A DNA stretch of 64,000 bases from Caldimonas brevitalea (GTDB lineage Bacteria; Pseudomonadota; Gammaproteobacteria; Burkholderiales; Burkholderiaceae_C). The notes beneath the pieces are model-generated. The model was not told where the DNA came from. It did no database searches and saw only the letters and a list, made by a program, of their open reading frames with translations. Both the position numbers and the translations under genes were made by a program. This document shows positions 15,950 through 31,000 of the stretch, piece after piece (the first letter of the stretch is position 1; each line of letters begins with the position of its first letter). The stretch lies in assembly GCF_001017435.1 (NCBI RefSeq), contig NZ_CP011371.1:3100001-3164000 (forward strand), written 5' to 3'.

Positions 15950-16882
15950 TCAGAGGGAGAAGTCGGCGACGACCTTGCCGCGGTGTGGCGCGGTGCGGTG
16001 GCGCTCGATGGCGGCGGGCAGGTCGGTAAAGGGCACGACCTCGGCCACGCGGGCTTGCAGCCGGCCTTGCGCGACGTCGTGCGCCAGGCGCTCCAGCAGC
16101 GCGGCATCAGGTTTCATCGTGAACCACAGGCCGCGGCGGCCCGGGGGCGTGCGGCGGAGGATGTCGGGCGACGACGTGGCGACGATGACGCCGGTCGCTG
16201 ACAAGACTGGCCAGGAGCGGTCCAGCACCTCGCCGCCGACGTAGTCGAGGATCAGGTCGACGGCGGTCGTTTGTTCCTCGAAGCGCTGTGTTTCGTAGTT
16301 GATCACGTGATCGGCGCCGAGGTCGCGGACGTAGGCCGCATGCCGGCCGGCGGCGGTGGCAATCACGGTTGCCCCGGCCCGCTTGGCGAATTGCACGGCA
16401 TAACCGCCCAGGCCACCGGCGGCACCGTGGATGAGGATGCGCTGCCCGGCGCGCACCGGTCCGGCGAGGGTCAAGCTCTGCCAGGCTGCCAGGGCCGCGA
16501 CCGGGATGGCCGCGGCCGCCACATCGGCGAGTGCGGCAGGCGTCGGGCTGAGGTGCGCTTCGGGCACCGCCACTACGTCGGCATAGGCGCCCAGTCCACC
16601 CAGCGGCCCGAACACGCGGTCACCGACCTGGAAGCGAGAGGCGCCCGGGCCGAGCGCCGCGACCGTGCCGGCGAGTTCGATCCCCAACACGGCCGGCAAG
16701 GCGAGCGGATAGGCGTCGCGCACGTAGCCTTCGCGGACCTTCCAGTCGAGCCCGTTCAGACCCGCCGCCTGGACGTGCACCAGCACCTGGCCGGGGCCCG
16801 CGACGGGGGGCGGCACGGTGGCAACCCGCGCGGCGTCGACGCCGCCGTAGCCTTCGATCATCACAGCGCGTACCGTCTTCAT
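15950..16882 (-). CDS. Zinc-independent medium-chain dehydrogenase, quinone oxidoreductase-like
   Basis: A 310-residue MDR-superfamily protein: N-terminal GroES-like fold (GLNGLDWKVREG, typical of zeta-crystallin/quinone oxidoreductases), then a nucleotide-binding domain with HGAAGGLGGYAVQFAKR and the GADHVINY motif. The zinc-binding cysteines of alcohol dehydrogenases are absent, which supports NADPH-dependent quinone or enone reduction. The start at 16882 follows a good AAGGAA ribosome binding site; longer frames upstream run into the regulatory gap and the opposite LysR gene. It is divergent from a LysR gene, the usual arrangement for a regulated oxidoreductase. The substrate is unknown. 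Confidence 0.9.
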   Translation of the reverse strand: MKTVRAVMIEGYGGVDAARVATVPPPVAGPGQVLVHVQAAGLNGLDWKVREGYVRDAYPLALPAVLGIELAGTVAALGPGASRFQVGDRVFGPLGGLGAYADVVAVPEAHLSPTPAALADVAAAAIPVAALAAWQSLTLAGPVRAGQRILIHGAAGGLGGYAVQFAKRAGATVIATAAGRHAAYVRDLGADHVINYETQRFEEQTTAVDLILDYVGGEVLDRSWPVLSATGVIVATSSPDILRRTPPGRRGLWFTMKPDAALLERLAHDVAQGRLQARVAEVVPFTDLPAAIERHRTAPHRGKVVADFSL

Positions 16883-16994
16883 GTCTTGTTCCTTCAAGGG
16901 GAGTGGCGATGGAAGGAACGATAAGTCGTTGCGATTGATAAACACAGACGCCAAGAACTGGACGATGCGTCCCAGATTTGGAACACTTCGGCGT
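16883..16994. promoter_or_regulatory. Divergent promoter region between oxidoreductase and LysR genes
   Basis: These 112 bases separate two divergent start codons and must hold both promoters and the LysR binding site. A 13-base partial palindrome, TCCCAGATTTGGA, lies about 20 bases upstream of the LysR ATG and is a candidate operator. The ribosome binding site of the oxidoreductase (AAGGAA on the minus strand) is clear. No -10/-35 pair is strong enough to name. Confidence 0.5.
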
Positions 16995-17873
16995 ATGGAC
17001 CTCAACGCGCTCGCGGACTTCCACCTGGTGGCGACCCACGGCGGCTTCGGCCGCGCCAGTCGTGCCAGCCACCGCTCCAAGGCCACGCTGTCGAGACGGA
17101 TCGCCGAGCTTGAAGAGCAACTCGGGGTGCGCCTGATCGAGCGCGGCGTGCGGGGCCTTGAGCTGACCGAGGCCGGGCAATCGCTGCTGAGCCGGACCGA
17201 GGGGCCGATGCACGAGGTGGCCGATGCGGTCGCGGCGGCGCGCGAAGGGGCGGCCCGGCCGCGCGGCCGTCTGCGCGTGGCGGCGCCGCTGCTGTTCTCG
17301 CAACTCGCGCTGGGGCGGCTGTGCGCGGAGTTTCGGGCTCGCTATCCCGAGGTGGAGGTGGAGGTCGTGGCGGAGGACCGTGTCGTCGACCTCGTGGAAG
17401 AGCGCTTCGACCTTGCGATACGCCCGAACCCGCATGCCGACACCGCGCTCGTCGGGCGGTGTTTCGCGCAAGACCGGTTGGTCGCAGCGGCCGCGCCGTC
17501 GATTCCCATGCCGACATCCGACGGCGGGACCGTGCCCGTTCCGGCGGCGGTGATGAACCACCGCCAGGGCGAGACCTGGGTCATCGACGGCGGCCGCCTC
17601 ACGATCGAACCGGTCCCGGTCCTGAGGCTGTCGTCCCTGCTGATGCTCCGGGACGCCGTGATCGCCGGGGCCGGCGTCGCCTTGTTGCCGCAGTCGATCA
17701 TCTGGCACCAGCTGGCGCGAGGTGAGCTGGTTCAGTGGGGGCGGGTCGACGGCAAGGAGGTCGAGCTGTGGGTGCTGCACACGTCTCGCCGGCTGGCGAG
17801 CCCCAAGGTCAGCGCCTTCGTCGAGTTCATTTGTGCACGGTATGCCGACGGCCCGCTGGTGCTGGCCGGATGA
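16995..17873 (+). CDS. LysR-family transcriptional regulator
   Basis: A 292-residue protein with an N-terminal winged helix-turn-helix (about residues 1-60, with TLSRRIAELEEQLGVRLIER) and a C-terminal periplasmic-binding-like effector domain. ATG 16995 gives the usual LysR start (MDLNALADFHLVA); an in-frame extension upstream has no family counterpart. It is divergent from the quinone oxidoreductase-like gene and most likely controls that gene and the NmrA-like gene behind it. Confidence 0.93.
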   Translation: MDLNALADFHLVATHGGFGRASRASHRSKATLSRRIAELEEQLGVRLIERGVRGLELTEAGQSLLSRTEGPMHEVADAVAAAREGAARPRGRLRVAAPLLFSQLALGRLCAEFRARYPEVEVEVVAEDRVVDLVEERFDLAIRPNPHADTALVGRCFAQDRLVAAAAPSIPMPTSDGGTVPVPAAVMNHRQGETWVIDGGRLTIEPVPVLRLSSLLMLRDAVIAGAGVALLPQSIIWHQLARGELVQWGRVDGKEVELWVLHTSRRLASPKVSAFVEFICARYADGPLVLAG

Positions 17874-17897
17874 GCCGCGCCGAGCGGTTGTGCAATG

Positions 17898-17933
17898 AAA
17901 AAAGCCCCTGCCGGACGGGTGTCCGCAGGGGCT
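17898..17933 (-). terminator. Rho-independent terminator after clpP
   Basis: Read on the minus strand, this is a 9-bp stem AGCCCCTGC/GCAGGGGCT with further CGGAC/GTCCG pairing inside it, followed by six T residues. It lies 22 bases past the clpP stop codon and closes the leftward transcription unit. The LysR gene ends 25 bases away on the other strand. Confidence 0.9.
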
Positions 17934-17954
17934 CGTGCTTCGATCTGCCGCCGC

Positions 17955-18560
17955 TTATTTTTTCGGCAGCTTGATCTCTTTTTCCGACACGATGATCTTG
18001 TTGACCAGGCCGTACTCGACCGCCTCTTCGGCACTCAGCCAGAAGTCGCGTTGGGTGTCGGCCGCGATCTTTTCGGCGCTCTGCCCGGTGGCCTCGGCGA
18101 AGATCTTGTTCAGCCGCTGTCGCATGCGGATGACTTCCTTCATGTAGATCTCGACGCTGGCCGCCGGCCCCTGCACGCCGCCGGACGGTTCGTGCAGCAG
18201 GAAGCGCGTGTTGGGCAGCGTGTAGCGGTCTTCCTTCGGCACCGCGGCATAGATCAACGCGCCGGCGCTGGCGACCCAACCGGAGCCGATCATGATGACG
18301 CGCGGGCTGATGAAGCGGATCGCGTCGAAAATCATGTCGCCGGATTCGACGTGGCCGCCCGGCGAACTGATGAACACATAAATCGGGTCTTCGTTGATCG
18401 ACGCCAATATGTGAAGCTGCTGAACAACTTCTTTGGCCATCTTCTGATCGACGTTACCGGTGATGAAAACCTTGCGAGCGTTGATCGCATATTCCATCAG
18501 CTTGGCGCTGATCGCACCTGGCGGTTCGGTATTTTCTTTCTCGTCGTCGTTGTTGTACAT
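17955..18560 (-). CDS. clpP: Clp protease proteolytic subunit (ClpP family), stand-alone copy
   Basis: A 201-residue ClpP-fold serine peptidase with a complete triad in the expected places: Ser98 (GWVASAG), His123 (FLLHEPSGG) and Asp172 (TQRDFWLSAEEA). The oxyanion motif SSPGGHVESG is present. Canonical ClpP has AASMGA around the Ser; here it is VASAGA. There is no clpX or tig gene beside it, unlike the usual housekeeping clpP locus, so this is probably a second, divergent copy. It is the last gene before a strong terminator and follows the hybrid PKS-NRPS genes and exporter on the same strand, 254 bases after the exporter. It may be a resistant target copy protecting the producer (compare clpP2 next to the azabicyclene-type cluster of Pseudomonas aeruginosa), or merely an unlinked neighbour. 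Confidence 0.92.
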   Translation of the reverse strand: MYNNDDEKENTEPPGAISAKLMEYAINARKVFITGNVDQKMAKEVVQQLHILASINEDPIYVFISSPGGHVESGDMIFDAIRFISPRVIMIGSGWVASAGALIYAAVPKEDRYTLPNTRFLLHEPSGGVQGPAASVEIYMKEVIRMRQRLNKIFAEATGQSAEKIAADTQRDFWLSAEEAVEYGLVNKIIVSEKEIKLPKK

Positions 18561-18814
18561 GAAAGCTCCAAATCTAGGAATTTGAATCCAAAGCAGACGG
18601 GCGTGTCACCTGAACGCTCTGATGATTGCGGCCCGGGCGCGAGGCCCTGGCCGGAGTCGTCTTGGCCGTGCGCAGCGATTATGCTCCAGCGAGCCACCCT
18701 GTCCAGCTTCGAGGGCGTTGCGTTCGCAAGCCGCCAGGGCACAGGCCACCGTCCGGCGCGAGCCCGTGTGATCGCGCAAGGACGGCAGGGCCGGCACGCA
18801 GGCTGGAGGTGTGC

Positions 18815-20038
18815 TCAGGCGAGCCCGGCGACCGGCGTCCGCTTGGGCACCGAGCCCATCAAGTACAAGGAAAGCAGGCCGAGCAGCAAGAAGCCGGACG
18901 CCAGCGGCACCAGCGTGTTGTCGTACAACTGACCGATGAACGTGCCGATCGATATCGACATCATCGACGACACCATGCCGATGATGGCCGCGGCGATGCC
19001 GGCCAAATGGCCCATCGGTTCCATCGCCATGGCGTTGAGATTCCCGAACATGAACCCGAAGCAGAAGAACAGCACGCTGGCGTAGATCAAGAATATCCAC
19101 AACGGAATCGCCATCACGGCATGCACGCCGAGAAACACGGCGGAGGCCACGACGATCGCCAGCGTGGCGCGGCTGCAGATGTGGTGCATGCCGAACTTCT
19201 CGACCACCCTGGAATTGATCAGCGACGCGCTCCCCAGGATCAAGGCAAGCATGCCGAAATAGACCGCAAACATCTTGCCTGTTCCAAACTGGACTTGGAA
19301 TATCTGTTGCGAGGAGTTCAGGTAACCGATGAACCCGCCGAAGAACAAGCCGATGCAAAAAGTGCAATAGAGGGTGGTGCGGTTGTGCAGCACCTCTTTG
19401 AATCCCCGGGCAAAGTCGGCCGGGGTGAACGGGACGCGCTTTTCGGGCGCCAGGGTCTCTTCGAGGCGCAAGAACAGCCACGCCGTCAGCAGCAGGGCGT
19501 AGACCATGTAGAGCGTGAAAATCTGCCGCCAGCCGGACACGTTGACGACCAGCTGCCCGAGGCTGGGGGCGATCGCGGGCACCATGAAAAAGATGATCAT
19601 GATCAGCGACATCACCTTGGCCATTTGCCGGCCGCTGTACTTGTCCCGGACGATCGAGACCGCGCAGACGTAAGGCCCGGCCACGCCGAAGCCCTGTATC
19701 ACCCGGCCGACCAGCATCTGGGTCAGCGTCTCGGAAAACAAGCACAGCGCGCTGCCGGCAAAGAAAAAGAAAAAGCCGAGGTAGAGGGTGCGCTTGCGGC
19801 CAAAGGCGTCCGACAGGGGCCCGAAGATCAGCTGCCCGAAGGCCATGCCGAGAAACAAGGAGCTGATGATGTATTGGGCCTGGTTCTGGGTGGTGAGTTT
19901 GAGATCGACGTGCAGCAGCCCAAGCGCCGGCAGCAAGGCATCGATGGACAGCGCGACGATGGACATCAGCAAGGCGAGCAGCGCCACGAATTCGGCTGAC
20001 GACATGGTCTTGGCGGAGGAGCCGCTACTTGTGTTCAT
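18815..20038 (-). CDS. MFS drug exporter, Bcr/CflA family
   Basis: A 407-residue protein with about 12 hydrophobic segments. GPLSDAFGRKR after TM2 is the MFS loop motif, and GRVIQGFGVAGPYVCAVSIVRD is typical of the Bcr/CflA drug:H+ antiporter group. It starts 88 bases after the stop of the last megasynthase gene on the same strand, so it is probably the exporter of the cluster product and a resistance factor. The inner-membrane location is inferred from the family. Confidence 0.93.
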   Translation of the reverse strand: MNTSSGSSAKTMSSAEFVALLALLMSIVALSIDALLPALGLLHVDLKLTTQNQAQYIISSLFLGMAFGQLIFGPLSDAFGRKRTLYLGFFFFFAGSALCLFSETLTQMLVGRVIQGFGVAGPYVCAVSIVRDKYSGRQMAKVMSLIMIIFFMVPAIAPSLGQLVVNVSGWRQIFTLYMVYALLLTAWLFLRLEETLAPEKRVPFTPADFARGFKEVLHNRTTLYCTFCIGLFFGGFIGYLNSSQQIFQVQFGTGKMFAVYFGMLALILGSASLINSRVVEKFGMHHICSRATLAIVVASAVFLGVHAVMAIPLWIFLIYASVLFFCFGFMFGNLNAMAMEPMGHLAGIAAAIIGMVSSMMSISIGTFIGQLYDNTLVPLASGFLLLGLLSLYLMGSVPKRTPVAGLA

Positions 20039-20126
20039 GAGCCAGCAACTTTCTAAGGCTAGGAAAGATGAACGGGAAGAGGCGGTGTTTTCTTCCCGGC
20101 ACGGTGGATGAAAAACGCCACGGTCA

Positions 20127-25079
<4,953 letters not shown>

Positions 25080-25091
25080 GATGTCTCGTGT

Positions 25092-28000
25092 TCAGAGGGC
25101 CAGGGCATTCAGCGCCTGCATTCTTTCCTTGATGCGCGACAAGTCCTGCGGTGGCGTGTCGACGACGAAGGCCGGGTCGCGCAGCAGATCGAGATGCGAG
25201 ACCAGCGCGCTGCCCTGCGCGACGGCCTGCTCGCGGCCCACCCGGATGCCCCGTGTGTTCTGTGACGGCGAGAACTTCATCAAGGTCATCTGGGGCAGGC
25301 TGGAGCCACACAGCGCCTCGATGCCGGCCATCAACTCTTCGCGGTCGATGAAGTCCATCGTCTTGTTCGCGTCGGCGGTGCTGCGCTTCTGGTCGGCACT
25401 GGCGTTGTTGAAGCAATACCCGAGGTTGATCACCTTCACCGCGCACGGGAGGGTCTGCGCGAGGTGCAACGCCAGACTGTCCTTGAAGGTACAGGCCGCG
25501 GCATAGTTGCTTTGTCCCATCGCCTTCAGATAGGAGTTGATGGAAGAGATGAACAAGATCAACTCCAGCGGCTCTTGCGCGAATGCCTCCACCAGGCGCG
25601 TGCCCACGTCGACCTTGGCCCGCAGCACGTCGAGGAACTGACGTTCGGTCATGCGGTCGAGGCTGGCGCCGTCGAACACCAACGCGGACTGGATCAGGCC
25701 GTGCACCGCGCCGAAGCGACGCTGGATCTCGAGGCGGGCCTGTCGTAACGAGGCGGCGTCGGTCGCATCGGCCTGCAGGTAGCAAGGCGGCGGGCCGTCC
25801 GCCGACAAGGCCTCGATGTGGCGGTCGATGGCCGCATCGCGCGGCTTGCGGCCGAGCCAGACGACCTGGGCCTGGTAGCGGCGGATCAGGTGAGCGCTGA
25901 GGGCCATACCGAGCCCTCCTGCGCCGCCGGCGATCACGTAGACGGCGCCGCGCCGGAACCGGGAGGCCCTCGGTGCCGCTGCGTCGAACGGCAACAGGCG
26001 CTGGCTGAACCACTGCCGCTGCCGGTACAGCCAGGTGTTGCCGTCGGGGTCGGGCGGCAGGGTCCGCAACGCTTGCAAGGCGTCGGCGTGGATGGCTGGC
26101 AGGTCGGCTGCCCTGATGCGCCAGTTCGGGTATTCCTTCGCCAGCGACCCGACCAGCCCGCTGATGCCCGCGTGGGTGGGGTCACACGGATCGGTGGCAT
26201 GCGCTGCGTGGGCGGCCTGCGTGATGACGGTCAAGCCCAGCGGGCGGTTGCCGTATCCCGATGCCAGCAACGCTTTCACGACGCGAAACACCGCGAGGGT
26301 GCCGTGCGACTGGCCTTCGATGACGTCGTCGGCAGGCCGCGGCGCGGTCACCGGCGTCGGCCCGACCCAGATCAGGTGATCCAGCGGGGCCTCGCCTTGC
26401 AGGCGATGCCGGATGTCCTCGAGGTCGCTGGCCGGCGGGATGTCGATGATCCGAGCCGACGGGTAGAGTCCCAGCAATGCCTGCCGGGCGGCAGCCGTGC
26501 CGCCGACGACCGCGATGCGGTGGTGGTTCGACGGCCAGGGTTCGGTGCGCGGTGCGGGAGCCGCCTCCCACACGGGCAGCAGTGCCTCCGCGGCGAGCGC
26601 GGGCGTGGCGGCGGCCGCCGCCCGTTCAGCGCTCACCGGCCGTGTCGCGGCACCCCGGATCGAGAGGCACACGCGCCCTTGCAGGTCGGCCAGGTCCACA
26701 TCGATCTTGCGGGGCGCAGTGGGGCTGGACGACGCAGGCGCCGCATAGCGGACCCAGGCCCACATGGCCGACGGACAGGGGGCGTGCACCTGCACGTCCT
26801 GCAGCGCGAACAGCAACTGGGCCTTCGGGGCCGGGCCGTCGGCGTCGGACAGGCATCGCAGGCATTGCATCGCGCCATCGACCAGGCTGGGGTGCACCGC
26901 ATAACCTTCAAGCGTGGTGTCGATGACCGCGGGAAGGCGCAAGGCCGCCAGCACACTGCCAGGACGGGTGTACACCGCCTGAACGCCGCGGAACGCCGGG
27001 CCGTACTCGATGCCCATCTCGGCGAACTCGGCATAGAAGCGGTCCATCGCCTGCGCGACGGCACCGGCTCGAAGCTGCGTCAGGTCCAGCGGGGCGGGCG
27101 CTGGCGCGGCGGCGGCGATGTCGCCACGGCAGTGGGTCACGCGCTGGCCACTCGGGTCGCCGCCGTCGCTGTACACCTCGAACGTGGTCGGCGCACCGCG
27201 GGTGAGGGCCACGCGCACCGACACCGGACCGCCACCGACGGCGATGGGGCGCAACAGGACGACGTTGCGCAGGCGCAGGCCGGCCTGCGCGGCCGAGCCA
27301 GCCGATTGCTGCCAGGCCGAGCGTGCCATCTCGAGGTAGACCGCGCCCGGCAGGATCGGGTCACCCTGCACCTGGTGGTCTCGCAAAAAGAACTCCTGGC
27401 CTGACAAGGCCAGCTCGAACTCGGCCCGGCCGGCGCTGTCGCCGACCGGGCGCAGGGCCAGCGACGATACGTCGGCGCCCGGCTGGGCCGCAGGGCCGGT
27501 GTTGACCAGGAACTTGTCGTCGGCCCAGTGGTATTCGCGTTCGAACGGATAGGTGGGCAGCGGCACCCGGCGGTAGCTGCGATCGCCAAACAGCGCTGTC
27601 GGGTCGACGGTCGAGCCGGCGGTGAACAGGCGTGCCCATGCGGCGAGTTGCTGCCGTGGCGTCTCGTCGCGTGCGTCCGGTCGCGTGGACGGGTCTTGTC
27701 GGGCGACCGGCTTGCCGGACTTGGGCACCGACACGAACAGCGCCGATGCATCGGCGGGCTGACCGTCGAGCCAGCGCTGCAAGCAGGCGCACAGCGCCGC
27801 CGGCGTGTCGGCGACGACGGCGAGCCGATGCGAAAAATGGCGGCGCCCGAGCAGCAAGGTGTAGCTGACGTCCCCGAGGTCGAGCTCGGGATGCTGCTGG
27901 CAGTACACCGCGAGTTGCATGGCCTGCTGGCGCAGCTGGCTGGCCGTGCGCGCGGACAGGGCCAGCAGCCGGGGCTGCGTGGGGTGGGGCGGCCGCGGCA

Positions 28001-31000
28001 CGGCGGGCGCCTCTTCGATCACCATGTGGGCATTGGTGCCGCTGGCGCCGAAGGAGCTGATCGCCGCCCGCCGGGGCTGGCCGTCCGGGGTTTCCCAATC
28101 ACGCAGGTCGGTGTTGACGTAGAAGGGGCTGCCCTCGAGCGCGATGTTGGTGTTGGTCCGGTGGTAGTGCACCAGGGGCGGAATCTGCCGGTGCTTCAAC
28201 GCCAGCAAGATCTTGATGACCCCGATCACCCCGGCGGCCATCTGTGCATGGCCGATGTTGGCCTTGCTGGAGCCCAGCGCGCAGAACGCCTGCCGGTCGG
28301 TGCGGCTGCGGAAGGCACGCGTCAGCGCCTGGAACTCGATCGGGTCGCCCAGCTTGGTGCCGGTGCCGTGGGCTTCGAGCATCTGCAGGCTCTCGCACTC
28401 GAGGCCGAAGTCGTCGTAGACCTGCTGTTCCAGCCGCTGCTGCGACACCGCGCTGGGCGCGGTGATGCCGTTGGTCGTGCCGTCCTGGTTGATGCCGGTG
28501 GCGCGGATCACGCCGTGGATGTGGTCGCCGTCGGCCACCGCGTCGCGCAGCCGTTTGAGGACCAGCACCCCCGCGCCTTCGGCCGGCACGAAGCCGTCGG
28601 CGGCGTCGTCGAACGAGCGGCAGCGCCCGGTCGGTGACAGCATGCCGGCGCGTGTGCCGGCGATGTAGAGCCGCGGTGAACATTGCACGAAGACACCGCC
28701 GGCGATCGCCATCTCGGTGTCTTGGTTCCACAACCCCTGGCACGCGAGGTGGAGGGCGACCAGCGAGCTCGAACAGGCCGTGTCGACCGCCAGGGCCGGC
28801 CCGTGCAGATTGAGGTAGTAGGAGATGCGCGACGGGATGATCGAGCTCATGTTGCCCCAGAAGGCCTGGGCCGGGTAGGGCGCGGGGCTGTTCAGGTCGA
28901 GGTAGTCGCCATTGGTGCAGCCCACGTAAACGCCGCAGCGCCGCTGGTCCATGCTCTCGCCGGCGTAGCCGGCGTCCTCCAGCGCCTTCCATGCCTCTTC
29001 GAGAAAGATGCGTTGCTGGGGCTCCATGTAGGCGGCTTCGAGCCCGGAGATGTTGAAGAAAAGGGGATCGAAATGGGCGATGTCGGTGAGGAATCCCCCG
29101 GCCGTGCAGGAGGCGCCGTAGCGGCTCAGATCCCAGCGTGTGACCGGCTCGACCAGGTCATGCCCCTCGGCCAGGTGGCGCCAGAATGTCTCGACGTCGT
29201 CGGTCTGCGGAAACCGGCCACTCATGCCGATGATCGCGATCGGCTCTTTGCCGGCGCTGGCCTGGGGAACCTCTCGCGGCGCCTCGGCCGGCGCGGCGAC
29301 AGGCGCTGCAGGTGCTGCTTGCGACGCGTGAAGAAGCTCGCCGTAGGTGGCGACGACGTGCTGAGTCAACCTGTCGACGGTGGGGAAGTCGAACAGGCTG
29401 GTGACGTCGAGCTCGATCTTCAACGCCAGGTTCAACTGCTTGACGAGGTTGACGCCGGTCAGCGAGTCGAGGCCATAGTCCGAGAAGGATTCGTCGAAGC
29501 GGATCTCGTCCAGTTCGAGTTTCAGGGACGCGGCGAGTTGGTGGACGATCACACGTTCCACGTGCTGGCTGAGGCGCGCCCTGTCATCGTGGTTCGGGCT
29601 GGCGGGCACCGCACCCCTGGCGGAGGAGGCGCGTGCCAGCGCCGCGGGCGAGATGGTGGCGGCAGCAGGCTTGCGCTGTACGGCCTCGACGGGGACGGCG
29701 GCCGGTTTGCCGTCACTTTGGGCGGCCATGATCTGCAAGCCCAGCGCTTCTGCGCCGGCCGCAGGGAAACATGCCGAGTGGAAGCCGGTCTGCTCCAGCA
29801 CCGCACGCCAGGTCGAAGCCGACATCGCGGGCCCTCCTGGCAAGCGTCGCTCGCCGTCCTCGTATCGCCACCAACCTTCGAGCAAGCCGAAGGTCAGGTG
29901 CATCGTCAGGTCGTTTTCGATGATCTCGTTGATGAGGATCAGGCCGTTCGGGCGCAGCAAGGCCTTGGCATGGGCCAAGGTGCGTCCCATGTGGCGGGTC
30001 GCATGCAGCACGTTGGTCGCGATCACCAGGTCGTAGGCGCCCAACTCGAAGCCCTGCGGTCCGGGCGCCTGCTCCACATCGAACACCTTGCAGCGGAGGT
30101 AGGGCAGCTCACCGCCGAAGCGACGCTCGGCCTGGATCAGAAAGGCCTTCGACAGATCGGTATAGCAATACTCGGCCACCGAGGTTTCGAGCCCTGCCAG
30201 CTGCCGGAACATGTGTTCGCTGGTGCTGCCGGTTCCGGCGCCGATCTCGAGGATGCGGAGGCGGGACTGGGGCGAGCGTTCGAGGCAGCGCCGGAGGAAG
30301 GCGAGCCCGGTCGCGGCGGCGACGCCATTGAAATAGTCGGCGACCGGGTTGTGCTTGTAGAGCCCCTCGACCAGGTGGTGCGAGGACTCAGGGAACATCA
30401 CTTCGGTGGCCGGCACCCGGCCTGTGATGATCTGCGGTATCGCATGAACCATCGCGTCGAGCAGCGGCACCGTGCCGCGGACCTCGGGCGCCTGGCCGAA
30501 CCGCGCTTGCCACTGCGACCAGGCGTGCCAGGCGTCTTCGGCGGCGCTGGCCATGCCCGGTGCGAGACAGGCGGGGCCGTTCGACAGATACCCGGCCTGG
30601 GTGAGGATCGCGAGACTGCGATCCAGCCAGCGGCGGTGCGCCACGCTCAGCTCGACGCCGCGCCCGACGTCGGCCCACGAGACCGCCCGGTCGACCAGCC
30701 CGGCCTCGATCAACTGTTTCAGCAACAGCTTGCACAAGACCGCATCCAGCGCGCCTGTGCGTTGCCGATGCGCCTCGAGCAGGCGCGATGTTCCGTCGCG
30801 TCCCGCGATGCGCTCGAGGTCGGACGACGCCTCGCGGGCGAGATCGCCGCCGATGTCGACGAGCACATCGCTGTCGAGCGCTCGGGGCGCCGCCGTCGTG
30901 GGGCGTCTTGCAGGGCTGTCGGAGGGAGCGTGCGCGATCCAGTAGGCTTTCTGGGCGAAGGGGTAGCCGGGCAGGCTGACGCGCTGTGGCGCAGGACGGG

